The notes under the pieces are model-generated. The model worked only from the letters and a program-made list of their open reading frames with translations. It was not told where the DNA came from and did not search any database. Below are positions 35,078-43,747 of a stretch of 54,312 nt of DNA, piece after piece. Positions within the stretch are counted from its first letter, which is position 1. Each line of letters opens with the position of its first letter. The DNA is from JANRLJ01 sp034437895 (GTDB taxonomy: Bacteria; Chloroflexota; Anaerolineae; Aggregatilineales; Phototrophicaceae): positions 1 through 54,312 of the forward strand of contig DAOTTO010000418.1 of the NCBI GenBank assembly GCA_034437895.1. Reading direction: 5' to 3'. The position numbers and the translations under genes are program-made.

Positions 35078-36673
35078 TTGGCTGGTGAAACAATTTTAGT
35101 GGTTGATGATGGCCGTGAGAATCGTGAATTTGTAATCGAGTATATTCTGGAGCCGAATGGTTATCACACGATTTCCGCTAAAGATGGACGCGAAGGGTTG
35201 GAACTCGCTGTAAAACACCGCCCCGACCTCATCCTCCTTGATCTGAACATGCCGCGTATGGACGGTTTGGTCGTCTTAAAAAAATTAGTCGAATATAATC
35301 TTGATATTCCCGTGATTTTAATGACATTTCATGGCTCCGAGGAAATTGCGATTGAAGTATATCGTTTGGGGGTCAAAGATTACGTTAAAAAGCCGTATAC
35401 CGTCGAAGAGATGGAAGCAGCCATCGCGCACAGCCTAACAGAAACCCGCCTCCGCCGCGAAAAAGAAGCCCTAACCGAGCGTGTGCTGCAAGCTAATCGT
35501 GAGCTGCAAATGCGGCTTACCGAACTCAACGTCCTTTATGGAATCGGCAAGAACGTCACTTCCCTATTAGATATGGATCAACTTTTACCACATGTGGTCG
35601 ATGCGGCTGTCCAGATCACTCATGCGGAAGAGGGGTATCTTTATCTGCTGCAAGATGAAAAGCTGATCTGCCGCGCCCAGAAACGCTTGAAAGAAGCTCG
35701 CGCAAAACATGACCATACCGAGGCCAAAGACGCAATCGCGTTGCATATCCTCAAAACTCGCCAACCCATCGTGATTGACCCAGAAAAAACCGCTGGGAAA
35801 AAACCTATTCCCGGAGCGCCCCTCTGCGCCATTTATACGCCGCTAATTGTTGCCAATGATCTCGTCGGTGTATTGGGGGTAGGGAATGTCTCTCCGCGTG
35901 CTGATATTTTCTCGCAACATGAAAGTGCTTTAATGAGCGTACTTGGTGATTACGCGGCTATCGCTATCGCCAATTCACGCAATTATGAGGCGCTTAGGGC
36001 AGCTAAAGAACGTGAAACCAGCCAATTGCGCGGCACATTTGAGCGTTTCGTCCCGCCATCTGTCGTGGAGCGAGTGATGAGCCAACCAGAAACACTCCAA
36101 CTCGGCGGCACACGCCAAGAGATTAGTGTCCTCTTCGCCGATATTCGCGGTTACACGGCATGGAGCGAGAATGCCCCACCAGAACATGTCGTAGAGACGC
36201 TCAATCATTATTTGAGTCTGGCGGCGGAAGTTATTCTGTCTTGGGAAGGGACTCTCGATAAATTCTTTGGTGATGGCTTGATGGCAATTTTTAATGCGCC
36301 AAATGGACAAAAAGATCATGTCCATCGGGCAGCGGACGCGGCCTTAGCGCTCATTAAGGCCGCTAACGAGGTCAATACGGTGTACGGGCATAAACTCAGC
36401 TACAGTGTGGGGGTCAATGTCGGGGAAGCCGTCGTTGGCTATATCGGAACGGATCGTGCTGTCAATTACACCGCGATTGGCGATGTCGTTAACCTTGCAA
36501 AACGCTTGCAGGAATACGCTGCGCCGGGGCAAATTCTGGTGGAAGAAGCCGTCGTCAGGCGACTGGGCAATCTAGCGCAAGCCCGCCCCCTCGGCGAACT
36601 CAAAGTTAAAGGCCGCAAGCAGCCCGCCTTCGCCTATGAACTGAACGGTTTGGCTTATCCTTCCACGCCGTAA
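35078..36673 (+). CDS. Receiver-GAF-adenylate cyclase protein
   Basis: A 531-residue soluble signalling protein: CheY-like receiver (1-125, D55), a coiled linker, a GAF domain (about 165-315) and a class III cyclase (about 345-520). Metal aspartates are in LFADIRGYT and FFGDGLMAIFN; NYTAIGDVVNLAKRL keeps the Asn/Arg pair. TTG start with GAGG eight bases upstream. It sits opposite der (4 bases between the stops). It is the third cyclase in the window after 20445-21998 and 30306-31346. Confidence 0.92.
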   Translation: MAGETILVVDDGRENREFVIEYILEPNGYHTISAKDGREGLELAVKHRPDLILLDLNMPRMDGLVVLKKLVEYNLDIPVILMTFHGSEEIAIEVYRLGVKDYVKKPYTVEEMEAAIAHSLTETRLRREKEALTERVLQANRELQMRLTELNVLYGIGKNVTSLLDMDQLLPHVVDAAVQITHAEEGYLYLLQDEKLICRAQKRLKEARAKHDHTEAKDAIALHILKTRQPIVIDPEKTAGKKPIPGAPLCAIYTPLIVANDLVGVLGVGNVSPRADIFSQHESALMSVLGDYAAIAIANSRNYEALRAAKERETSQLRGTFERFVPPSVVERVMSQPETLQLGGTRQEISVLFADIRGYTAWSENAPPEHVVETLNHYLSLAAEVILSWEGTLDKFFGDGLMAIFNAPNGQKDHVHRAADAALALIKAANEVNTVYGHKLSYSVGVNVGEAVVGYIGTDRAVNYTAIGDVVNLAKRLQEYAAPGQILVEEAVVRRLGNLAQARPLGELKVKGRKQPAFAYELNGLAYPSTP

Positions 36674-36677
36674 TCAC

Positions 36678-38063
36678 CTATTCTTCTTTCTTAGGGGTGC
36701 CTTTGCTCTCGCGGAAGCTGAGGCGAATCGGTGTTCCCTCAAAGGGATATTCATCGCGGATTCGGTTTTCCAAGTAGCGCTTATAAGTGAAATGCACCAG
36801 TTCCCTATCATTTACATGGAACAAAAACAGCGGCGGGTCGATGGCGACCTGCGTCCCGAAGTAAATTTTGAGACGTTTTGTGCCTTTCGCTGGCGCGGGA
36901 TGATTCGTTAAAGCATCGCGCAGCAAACGATTTAGCTCCGAAGTTTGGATACGATACGAGCGTGCTTCATAGACGCGATTGGCAACTTCGAGTACTTGAT
37001 GGATGCGCTGCCCCGTCAAAGCGCTGACGAAAATCACCGGCGCATACGAAATAAAATGCAGCTTCTTCTGCACTTCCTTGGTGTATTCATTGAGCGTCTG
37101 GGTGTCTTTTTCGATAGCATCCCATTTGTTCATTACGATGACCAGCCCTTTATAGGCTTCTAAGACATACCCCGCGATATGCTCATCTTGATCGGTCACG
37201 CCTTCAACCGAATCGACCATCAACAGGACAACATCCGCCCGTTCAATCGCCTTCATCGCACGGAGAACGCTGTATTTTTCTACACCCGGTTCGATTCTTC
37301 CTCGGCGGCGGATTCCAGCGGTATCAATTAAGGTGATTCTCTGCCCATGCCAAATAATTTCTGTGTCGATGGCATCGCGTGTCGTCCCGGCAATCGGGCT
37401 TACAATGGCGCGTTCTTCACCGAGCAGATGATTGAGCATCGTACTTTTGCCTGCATTAGGCCGTCCAATAATGGCAATTTTAAGATGCCCATCTTCTTCT
37501 TCATCGTCAAAATTGACAGAAGAATCTTCCAAAGCATCAATGATCGAATCCAACATATCACCTACACCGAGGCCGTGAATCGCGCTGATCGCTACCACTT
37601 CACCCAAGCCAAGCGCATAAAATTCGAGGGCTTCATTCATGCGATTCATGGTGTCCGCTTTATTGGCGGCAATAATCACAGGTTTACTGGTGCGGCGCAA
37701 AATCTCGGCGATTTCCTCATCCGCCGCCGTAATTCCGTGTGTTAAATCCACCAACATCACGACAACATCTGCCTGCTCAATTGCCATGAGCGCTTGGGCG
37801 CGAATCTGCGGGACAAAATCAATGCTGCCTTCGGAAAGCGGCGATTCATCGCGGGTGCCTTTCGGCTGATAAACCTCAATGCCGCCCGTATCGACGACTT
37901 TGAAGGTCACGCCACGCCAATCGGACTCAGCTTGCAAGCGATCACGAGTAGTACCAGGAATTTCGTCGGTCACGGCGAGGCGCTCTCCAACGAGTCGATT
38001 AAAAAGGGTGCTTTTACCCACATTAGGCCGTCCCACAAGGGCGACCAAAGGTTTACGTGCCAT
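36678..38063 (-). CDS. der: Ribosome-assembly GTPase Der (EngA)
   Basis: A 461-residue essential GTPase with two G domains and a C-terminal KH-like domain. First G1 is GRPNVGKSTLFN (about 11-22), the second GRPNAGKSTMLN (about 200-211); NKAD and NKWD are the G4 motifs. The KH-like domain begins near 355. It acts in 50S subunit maturation. Overall ordinary. Confidence 0.97.
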   Translation of the reverse strand: MARKPLVALVGRPNVGKSTLFNRLVGERLAVTDEIPGTTRDRLQAESDWRGVTFKVVDTGGIEVYQPKGTRDESPLSEGSIDFVPQIRAQALMAIEQADVVVMLVDLTHGITAADEEIAEILRRTSKPVIIAANKADTMNRMNEALEFYALGLGEVVAISAIHGLGVGDMLDSIIDALEDSSVNFDDEEEDGHLKIAIIGRPNAGKSTMLNHLLGEERAIVSPIAGTTRDAIDTEIIWHGQRITLIDTAGIRRRGRIEPGVEKYSVLRAMKAIERADVVLLMVDSVEGVTDQDEHIAGYVLEAYKGLVIVMNKWDAIEKDTQTLNEYTKEVQKKLHFISYAPVIFVSALTGQRIHQVLEVANRVYEARSYRIQTSELNRLLRDALTNHPAPAKGTKRLKIYFGTQVAIDPPLFLFHVNDRELVHFTYKRYLENRIRDEYPFEGTPIRLSFRESKGTPKKEE

Positions 38064-38194
38064 AGGAATTATTCCGTGTAATGAGCAATCATCAATGCGT
38101 GGTGGTAGAACACATTCTAAATAGAAATCAAGATGCTGTGTACCAACAAGCGCTTATATTAGCAGAGAACCACTTAAATGGGCAGTGTTAAAAG

Positions 38195-39457
38195 CTAGTT
38201 ATTAGGCGTAGGTACGATCTCAGCAGGATTACTAATCGTCACCCCAATGGTGGCAGGAAGCACACTCACATTTTCCAGATCGAGCGGGCCTTGGCTGTTG
38301 GAAACAACGGGGGTCAGTTCATACGTATCCGGCAGCAAACTATTCAGGTCAAGCACAACCTGCAAATCATCAGGTTCAAGCATCTGTAGTTCAGCCTGTG
38401 GCCCGGTGATAAGCACTGTCACTTGTGTTGTGACAGGTTGAGCCTCTAAGCCTTCCGCGAGACCAATAATCGTCACCGGAATATTCTCAAACTGGCGCGT
38501 AATAGTGAGGGCGGAAATGCCAACAGATACGGTAACATCCTGCTGACCCAAAATCAGCAGCCCTTCCCCCGGCAACACAACGGGTACGATGATTTCAAAA
38601 TCCTCTGCCCGATTTTCCAGCGAAATGCGCTGTGTAAATAACGAGTCGGGAATTTGCGTCAGGTTACCACTGACGAATACGGTTTGTGGTTCATAACCCA
38701 GCGAAGTGATGATGTACCCCTCAGATAGAGAGCCTGTATCAATATTGGGGGTAATGGATACCTCGCGCACATCCTCGCGCCGCGTGATCTGGACTGTCAC
38801 CCGGACGGATTGCGGTTCTATAGTTACCTCAGCAACTGTATTTCCTTGCGAATCAACCGGAGTCAGAGGGATGTCTTCCTCCAATGTCGTGCGCTGTTGG
38901 CTAAGATCAAGCGTCACTTGTACGGCTGCCACTTCTTGAACTTGGCTCGATGCGCCGCTGACTAGAATTTGCGAGTCACTAAAAATAGGGGCTTCTCGCT
39001 GAAACCCCAAGGGCGGTTCTTGGATAATGTTGGGGCGCACCTCGACAAGGCGGGATTGAGTTTCCTCTAGGGTGACGCTCGTTTGGCGCGGACGAGTATC
39101 CGCTACAGCCCGCCGCGCAACCTGAACATCAAGTTCTACCGCATAAGTTCCGGGACCTTTGCCCGCTAAATCCGCATGAACTGTAATATCTTGTGAAGTG
39201 AGCAAACTCAATACCGACTGCTGCGCTCGGACTAAAACAGTCACGGGACGCGGCGTTATCCCCACGACGAGTAGACCAGCATCGGGTTCTATTTGAACAG
39301 GAATACCGCTAAAAGCGCGCTCACTAATCGGATCGGCCTGCATCGTCGCCACGATCCACACCATTAATGCCAGCACCAAAGAGGCAGCAAACCATAAAAG
39401 GTTATGTCCAATTTTCGGACGGCCTATTTCTTGGGTAAAGCGGGGTCTTGGCTGCAT
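38195..39457 (-). CDS. cdaR: YbbR-repeat protein, CdaA regulator (CdaR-like)
   Basis: A 420-residue exported/anchored protein: one TM segment (about 19-40) followed by about four YbbR repeats of ~80 residues, ending in a Pro/Asn-rich tail. YbbR proteins of this kind sit next to cdaA and modulate it. The ATG overlaps the cdaA stop by one base (TGATG), which supports co-translation. Confidence 0.9.
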   Translation of the reverse strand: MQPRPRFTQEIGRPKIGHNLLWFAASLVLALMVWIVATMQADPISERAFSGIPVQIEPDAGLLVVGITPRPVTVLVRAQQSVLSLLTSQDITVHADLAGKGPGTYAVELDVQVARRAVADTRPRQTSVTLEETQSRLVEVRPNIIQEPPLGFQREAPIFSDSQILVSGASSQVQEVAAVQVTLDLSQQRTTLEEDIPLTPVDSQGNTVAEVTIEPQSVRVTVQITRREDVREVSITPNIDTGSLSEGYIITSLGYEPQTVFVSGNLTQIPDSLFTQRISLENRAEDFEIIVPVVLPGEGLLILGQQDVTVSVGISALTITRQFENIPVTIIGLAEGLEAQPVTTQVTVLITGPQAELQMLEPDDLQVVLDLNSLLPDTYELTPVVSNSQGPLDLENVSVLPATIGVTISNPAEIVPTPNN

Positions 39458-40314
39458 CAGATTTGTTTGCGCGCAAAAACCCTCTGGAAGGTTTGCGCCA
39501 CGTCACGAAAACGAGGCCAAGATGTAAGCGCCCGTTCTTGACTGGGGCCATAAAAAGCGTTAAGGATCGTTCTTAGCCGTTCAGTATCCAACCGCGCCAC
39601 CATGCGCCCACCTTGTGTAATGGCGATTTTACCTGTCTCTTCAGAAACCACTACACACAAAGCATCGGTCACTTCACTAATACCAAGTGCTGCCCGATGC
39701 CGTGTACCCATTTTTGGACTGGGCAAATTACGATTCGCTGTAAGGGGAAGCACCGATGCGGCTGAGGCAATCCTTCCATTATCATCCACAATCGCCGCGC
39801 CGTCGTGCAGTTCGGTTTTAGGCCAGAAGATGGTCAGCAAAATCTGAGCATTCACATCGCTGTTGAGAGCAACCCCAGTACGAATAAATTCTTGCAAGCT
39901 GCTGTTACGTTGAAGGACGATCAATGCCCCATGCCGCCGTTCCGCCAATTTTTCTGCCGCTTGTACCACTTCGTCAATAATCTTCATCCGCAAATGATCT
40001 GGAGCCTGCCGATTAAACAGGATCCCACCTCGTCCTAATCGCTCCAAAGCCCGTCGCAGTTCCGGCTGGAAGATAACCGGAATAGCCACCGCCAGCACCG
40101 TCAAGGCATTACTCAGCAGCCAGCTTAAGGCCTGAAATTGAAACAGATTAGATATGACGATTAAGCCCACCAGCAGCAGCACTGTTCCGCGCAGCAATGC
40201 AACGGCCTGCGTACCCCGGAAAAGAAAACTGATGCCAAAGAAAAAGAGGGCAACGATGAATATATCCACCACCGCACGGGGCGTTAGGCTTTCAATCGCC
40301 CAGATCAATTCCAA
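39457..40314 (-). CDS. cdaA: Diadenylate cyclase CdaA
   Basis: A 285-residue membrane enzyme making cyclic di-AMP from two ATP. Three TM helices in the first 82 residues, then the DisA_N domain with D171-G-A (HDGAAIVDDNGRIASAA) and the R205-H-R motif (RHRAALGISE). All catalytic blocks are intact. TTG start with GAGGA about ten bases upstream. Paired with cdaR; the TPR-protein gene lies 68 bases upstream. Confidence 0.96.
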   Translation of the reverse strand: MELIWAIESLTPRAVVDIFIVALFFFGISFLFRGTQAVALLRGTVLLLVGLIVISNLFQFQALSWLLSNALTVLAVAIPVIFQPELRRALERLGRGGILFNRQAPDHLRMKIIDEVVQAAEKLAERRHGALIVLQRNSSLQEFIRTGVALNSDVNAQILLTIFWPKTELHDGAAIVDDNGRIASAASVLPLTANRNLPSPKMGTRHRAALGISEVTDALCVVVSEETGKIAITQGGRMVARLDTERLRTILNAFYGPSQERALTSWPRFRDVAQTFQRVFARKQI

Positions 40315-40382
40315 AATAGTGTATCCTCAACTTCCCAAACAAGGGCAAGCAGCCCTATGTCGCCTATTTTGCTTTGTCGATT

Positions 40383-42635
40383 TTATCCGCCCAACTGCGA
40401 AAGCAGCTTGCGATATTCATCCAAACCATCCGGTTTTAAGGAGATGATGAGCTTGATCGTGTTACGGGCTTCATCGTGCTGCCCCGCTTCTAATTGAAGC
40501 TCACCCAGTGCGTCTAACTGCTCAATCGCCTCGGCCTTGCGTCCAAGCTGACGATAAATGGCGGATAAGCGCGATCTTAAACCCGTATCATTGGGATAAT
40601 GCTTGACCATTTCTTCCAAAATCGCTGTGATTCGGTTAATTTGCTTATTCTTGGCATAAATACTCAGGAGTTTATCGAGCCGTCGAATGGCTTCAACTTG
40701 ATTACCTTGGTTATAATTCAAGTCGATGAGTTTGCGGTAAGCCAGTTCATCTTCTGGTACAAGCTCGACAATTTCTTCATACGTCTTCAAAGCACGGCGC
40801 ATTTCAAGCCGTGTCATATCCATATCGGCCAGATTATGCTTGATCTTCGCCATTTTATCCGCAGGCGCACTGATACGTTTCGCAACACGCTCGGCTGTAT
40901 TATAAGTTTCACGGGAAAGATCAAAATTGCCAAGTTGATTATACGTTTTCGCCAGATCAATGTATTGATCCAACGCCTCCGCCACACGATTCTCTTCTTC
41001 CAGCAGTTCGATCAAACTGGTGCGAATAGAAACATCAAGCGGAGCCATCTCCAGCACTTCGCCCAAAATTGATGCGGCACGATCATTCTCCCCCCGCACC
41101 ATATAAGAGCGTGCGACGGTATTATATTTGTTGATTGCATGGCGTACCCGCCCTTCGCGCATCATAATTTCTGCCATGCGGACGTGTACTGGCAAGTAAA
41201 ATGGTGATGTTTCTACAGCACGATGCGCTTCATCCATCGCCAGTGTAAATAAGCCTTGCCGGATGTAAGTATCAATGCGCGACACAATGGCAGGCAGTTG
41301 ATAGTCGCCGTCTTTCAGCACATCAAACGCGCCTTCATCCCCTTCATCGCGCATGACTTCCTCAAGATGGCGGCGTGTCTCGGCAATCCGCTGCTTCCAA
41401 TCTTTACCACTGAGCAGGCTCATAAAGCGCTCATTCGTAGCAGCAATCGACTCTTCATTCAGCCGATCCAACCCACTAACCAAGCGATTATAGACATCAG
41501 CGAGTTCGGCGCTTTCTTCCATATCGAGGGCGAGGCTCGTATCAACCGCTTGCAAACTTTGGATCAAATACCGCGCAGCCTGCTTATACTTCCGCTGGCG
41601 ATGATAGGCCTGCCCCAACGCATGAAGCGCCCCCGCTGCCAATGTGGGATCCATTGCGGCTTCGCCTAGATGCTTAACAGCCTCACTAGGTTTATCGTTC
41701 AACAACAGCAGCACACCAAGATTCAGCTTGAGCGCCGGATGACGCAAGCGTGGTTCTGCCCTTTGATAGGCCGCAATTGCTTGCTCGATATTCTCCTGCC
41801 GTTGATATTCCATCCCCGCGAGGGCATCACCACCGGCTGCATCCAAAGTGCCGCTTTCGACCACGAAGGCCGCCAATCCGACTAAAGCATCGCTCATCGC
41901 CTCGCCCATCGGCCCCATCGGGTCGGATTCGCCCACTTTAATCCGTTGGGCTTCGCTCCCATTAGACGAGCCAAAGAGATCAAATTCCTCGCTCATACTT
42001 GGCTTGGCGGCTTTTTGGCGATCATCTTCTGGTAGGAAAATATCCCCGCCGCGTTTGAGTGCATTATAGGTATTCAGCACCTGCGGATTACGCTTATCAA
42101 GACGAAGCGCACGTTCTACCGCTTTAATCGCCTTGTCGGTTTCCTTGACTCGCTGAAAGTTAAAGGCCAAAGTCAAATATTCACGGACGGCTTTTTTCTT
42201 ATCACCGATGCGCTCATAAGCCTGCGCTAACTTGGCGTGAATCGCTACCAAACCCGGGGTGAGTTGGGTGGCACGTTCCCATGTGCCAATCGCTTTATCC
42301 AAATCACGCAAACCCAGATAAATATCAGAGACGTTAATGTATTGCTGTGCCGCCTCTTTAAGCCGCCCCATGCGTTCTAGGACATCGGCACTTTTTTCAA
42401 GCGGGACAGGATCATCCGGCGCAAGCTGATGTGCGCGTGAATAGACCTTCAGCGCATCATCTAACCGCCCATCCTTAAGAAGCGATAACCCAAGATGGAT
42501 ATGGGCTTCTGGGTCTTCTGGTGCTTCCTGAATGGCTTGGGTATAGGCTTTGATGGCGATCTTCCAATTTTGATCCCAAGCAGCATTATGCCCATTGTTC
42601 ATAAAATGTTGGTATGCGTCACGATTTGTTGCCAT
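40383..42635 (-). CDS. Large TPR-repeat protein
   Basis: A 750-residue soluble protein made mostly of tetratricopeptide repeats, e.g. AHIHLGLSLLKDGRLDDALKVYSRAHQLAPDDP, then further helical pairs to the C-terminus. A polar linker (about 205-250) divides an N-terminal TPR block from a longer C-terminal one. No enzymatic domain or membrane segment is seen. Lies between argF and cdaA in the same direction, so it may be a scaffold; the partner is unknown. Confidence 0.88.
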   Translation of the reverse strand: MATNRDAYQHFMNNGHNAAWDQNWKIAIKAYTQAIQEAPEDPEAHIHLGLSLLKDGRLDDALKVYSRAHQLAPDDPVPLEKSADVLERMGRLKEAAQQYINVSDIYLGLRDLDKAIGTWERATQLTPGLVAIHAKLAQAYERIGDKKKAVREYLTLAFNFQRVKETDKAIKAVERALRLDKRNPQVLNTYNALKRGGDIFLPEDDRQKAAKPSMSEEFDLFGSSNGSEAQRIKVGESDPMGPMGEAMSDALVGLAAFVVESGTLDAAGGDALAGMEYQRQENIEQAIAAYQRAEPRLRHPALKLNLGVLLLLNDKPSEAVKHLGEAAMDPTLAAGALHALGQAYHRQRKYKQAARYLIQSLQAVDTSLALDMEESAELADVYNRLVSGLDRLNEESIAATNERFMSLLSGKDWKQRIAETRRHLEEVMRDEGDEGAFDVLKDGDYQLPAIVSRIDTYIRQGLFTLAMDEAHRAVETSPFYLPVHVRMAEIMMREGRVRHAINKYNTVARSYMVRGENDRAASILGEVLEMAPLDVSIRTSLIELLEEENRVAEALDQYIDLAKTYNQLGNFDLSRETYNTAERVAKRISAPADKMAKIKHNLADMDMTRLEMRRALKTYEEIVELVPEDELAYRKLIDLNYNQGNQVEAIRRLDKLLSIYAKNKQINRITAILEEMVKHYPNDTGLRSRLSAIYRQLGRKAEAIEQLDALGELQLEAGQHDEARNTIKLIISLKPDGLDEYRKLLSQLGG

Positions 42636-42717
42636 AATTCGTTCTCACATTTTGCTATTCTGTTTAACCGATAGAATAGATGACGGTTGCAATCCAAAAT
42701 CTGATTTGACTTGAGTT

Positions 42718-43629
42718 TTAATGCTTACCCATCAATTCAACAAGGAGCGCTTTCTGGGCATGTAAGCGATTTTCTGCCTGCTGGAAGATGACCGATTGTA
42801 CCCCGTCCGCCACCTCATCGGTAATTTCTTGCCCACGATGCGCCGGTAAGCAGTGCATCACAATCGCATCAGGTCTGGCAAAACGCAGCAGTTTGGCGTT
42901 CACTTGATAGCGCTCAAACGCCGCCTCTCGTTTTTTTATTTCGGCTTCCTGCCCCATACTTACCCACGTATCCGTATAAATAACGTGTGCGTCCGCGACG
43001 GCCTCTTCCGGGTTGCTCACAGCCTGCGCCTTGATGCCGAGCGCATTCGCTCCCGCGATGTGAGCAGACTTCAGGCCATAACCCTCCGGCGATGCAATGG
43101 AAAAATCGAGACCAAACTTAACCGCTGCTTCTACTAAAGAGGCTGCAACATTATTGCCATCGCCCACAAAAGCTAACTTCAACCCTTTTAATTCGCCAAA
43201 ATGTTCAAAAATCGTCAAAATATCCGCCATCGCTTGGCAGGGATGGGAGGCATCGCTCAGACCATTGATGACCGGAACACTGGCATTTTCCGCCAACTGA
43301 ACGACATGGGAATGGTCAAATACCCGCGCCATAATGCCCTGAACATAACCCGAAAGCACCCGTGCTATATCGGCAATGCTCTCGCGCTTGCCCAACTCAA
43401 TTTCTTCCGGGCCAAGCATAATCGCGTGTCCGCCGAGATGCTGCATTGCAACTTCAAACGATACACGGGTACGTAGCGAGGGCTTTTGAAACACCATCCC
43501 CAAATTTTTGCCTGCTAAAATGGGACGATTACCGCCAGCACGCCACTCTCTCTTTAAATAGACCGCCAATTGCAATGACTCCCATAAGGCATGGGATGAC
43601 CAGTCCGCTATATCCAGAAAATCTTTCAT
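42718..43629 (-). CDS. argF: Ornithine carbamoyltransferase
   Basis: A 303-residue enzyme of arginine synthesis. Carbamoyl phosphate is held by S51-LRTR (QKPSLRTRVSFE); other blocks are HPCQAMADILTI, the ornithine loop DTWVSMGQE and HCLPAHRGQEITDEV with the conserved Cys. Length is normal. No other arg gene is nearby. A candidate -10 box lies 66 bases upstream. Confidence 0.96.
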   Translation of the reverse strand: MKDFLDIADWSSHALWESLQLAVYLKREWRAGGNRPILAGKNLGMVFQKPSLRTRVSFEVAMQHLGGHAIMLGPEEIELGKRESIADIARVLSGYVQGIMARVFDHSHVVQLAENASVPVINGLSDASHPCQAMADILTIFEHFGELKGLKLAFVGDGNNVAASLVEAAVKFGLDFSIASPEGYGLKSAHIAGANALGIKAQAVSNPEEAVADAHVIYTDTWVSMGQEAEIKKREAAFERYQVNAKLLRFARPDAIVMHCLPAHRGQEITDEVADGVQSVIFQQAENRLHAQKALLVELMGKH

Positions 43630-43694
43630 GAAACGTCCACATCTGAGTTGAAAGCCGCGAGGTAGATCACATAATTACATGGATTTCTCATCAT

Positions 43695-43700
43695 AGTATA
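43695..43700 (-). promoter_or_regulatory. Candidate -10 box of argF
   Basis: On the minus strand TATACT lies 66 bases before the argF ATG, in the polA-argF gap. The -35 region is poor (TTTCGT at best), so this is only a guess. Confidence 0.35.
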
Positions 43701-43747
43701 GCATAATCGCCCGCTTAACGAAACGTAACTAAAGTTCGGAATCGGTT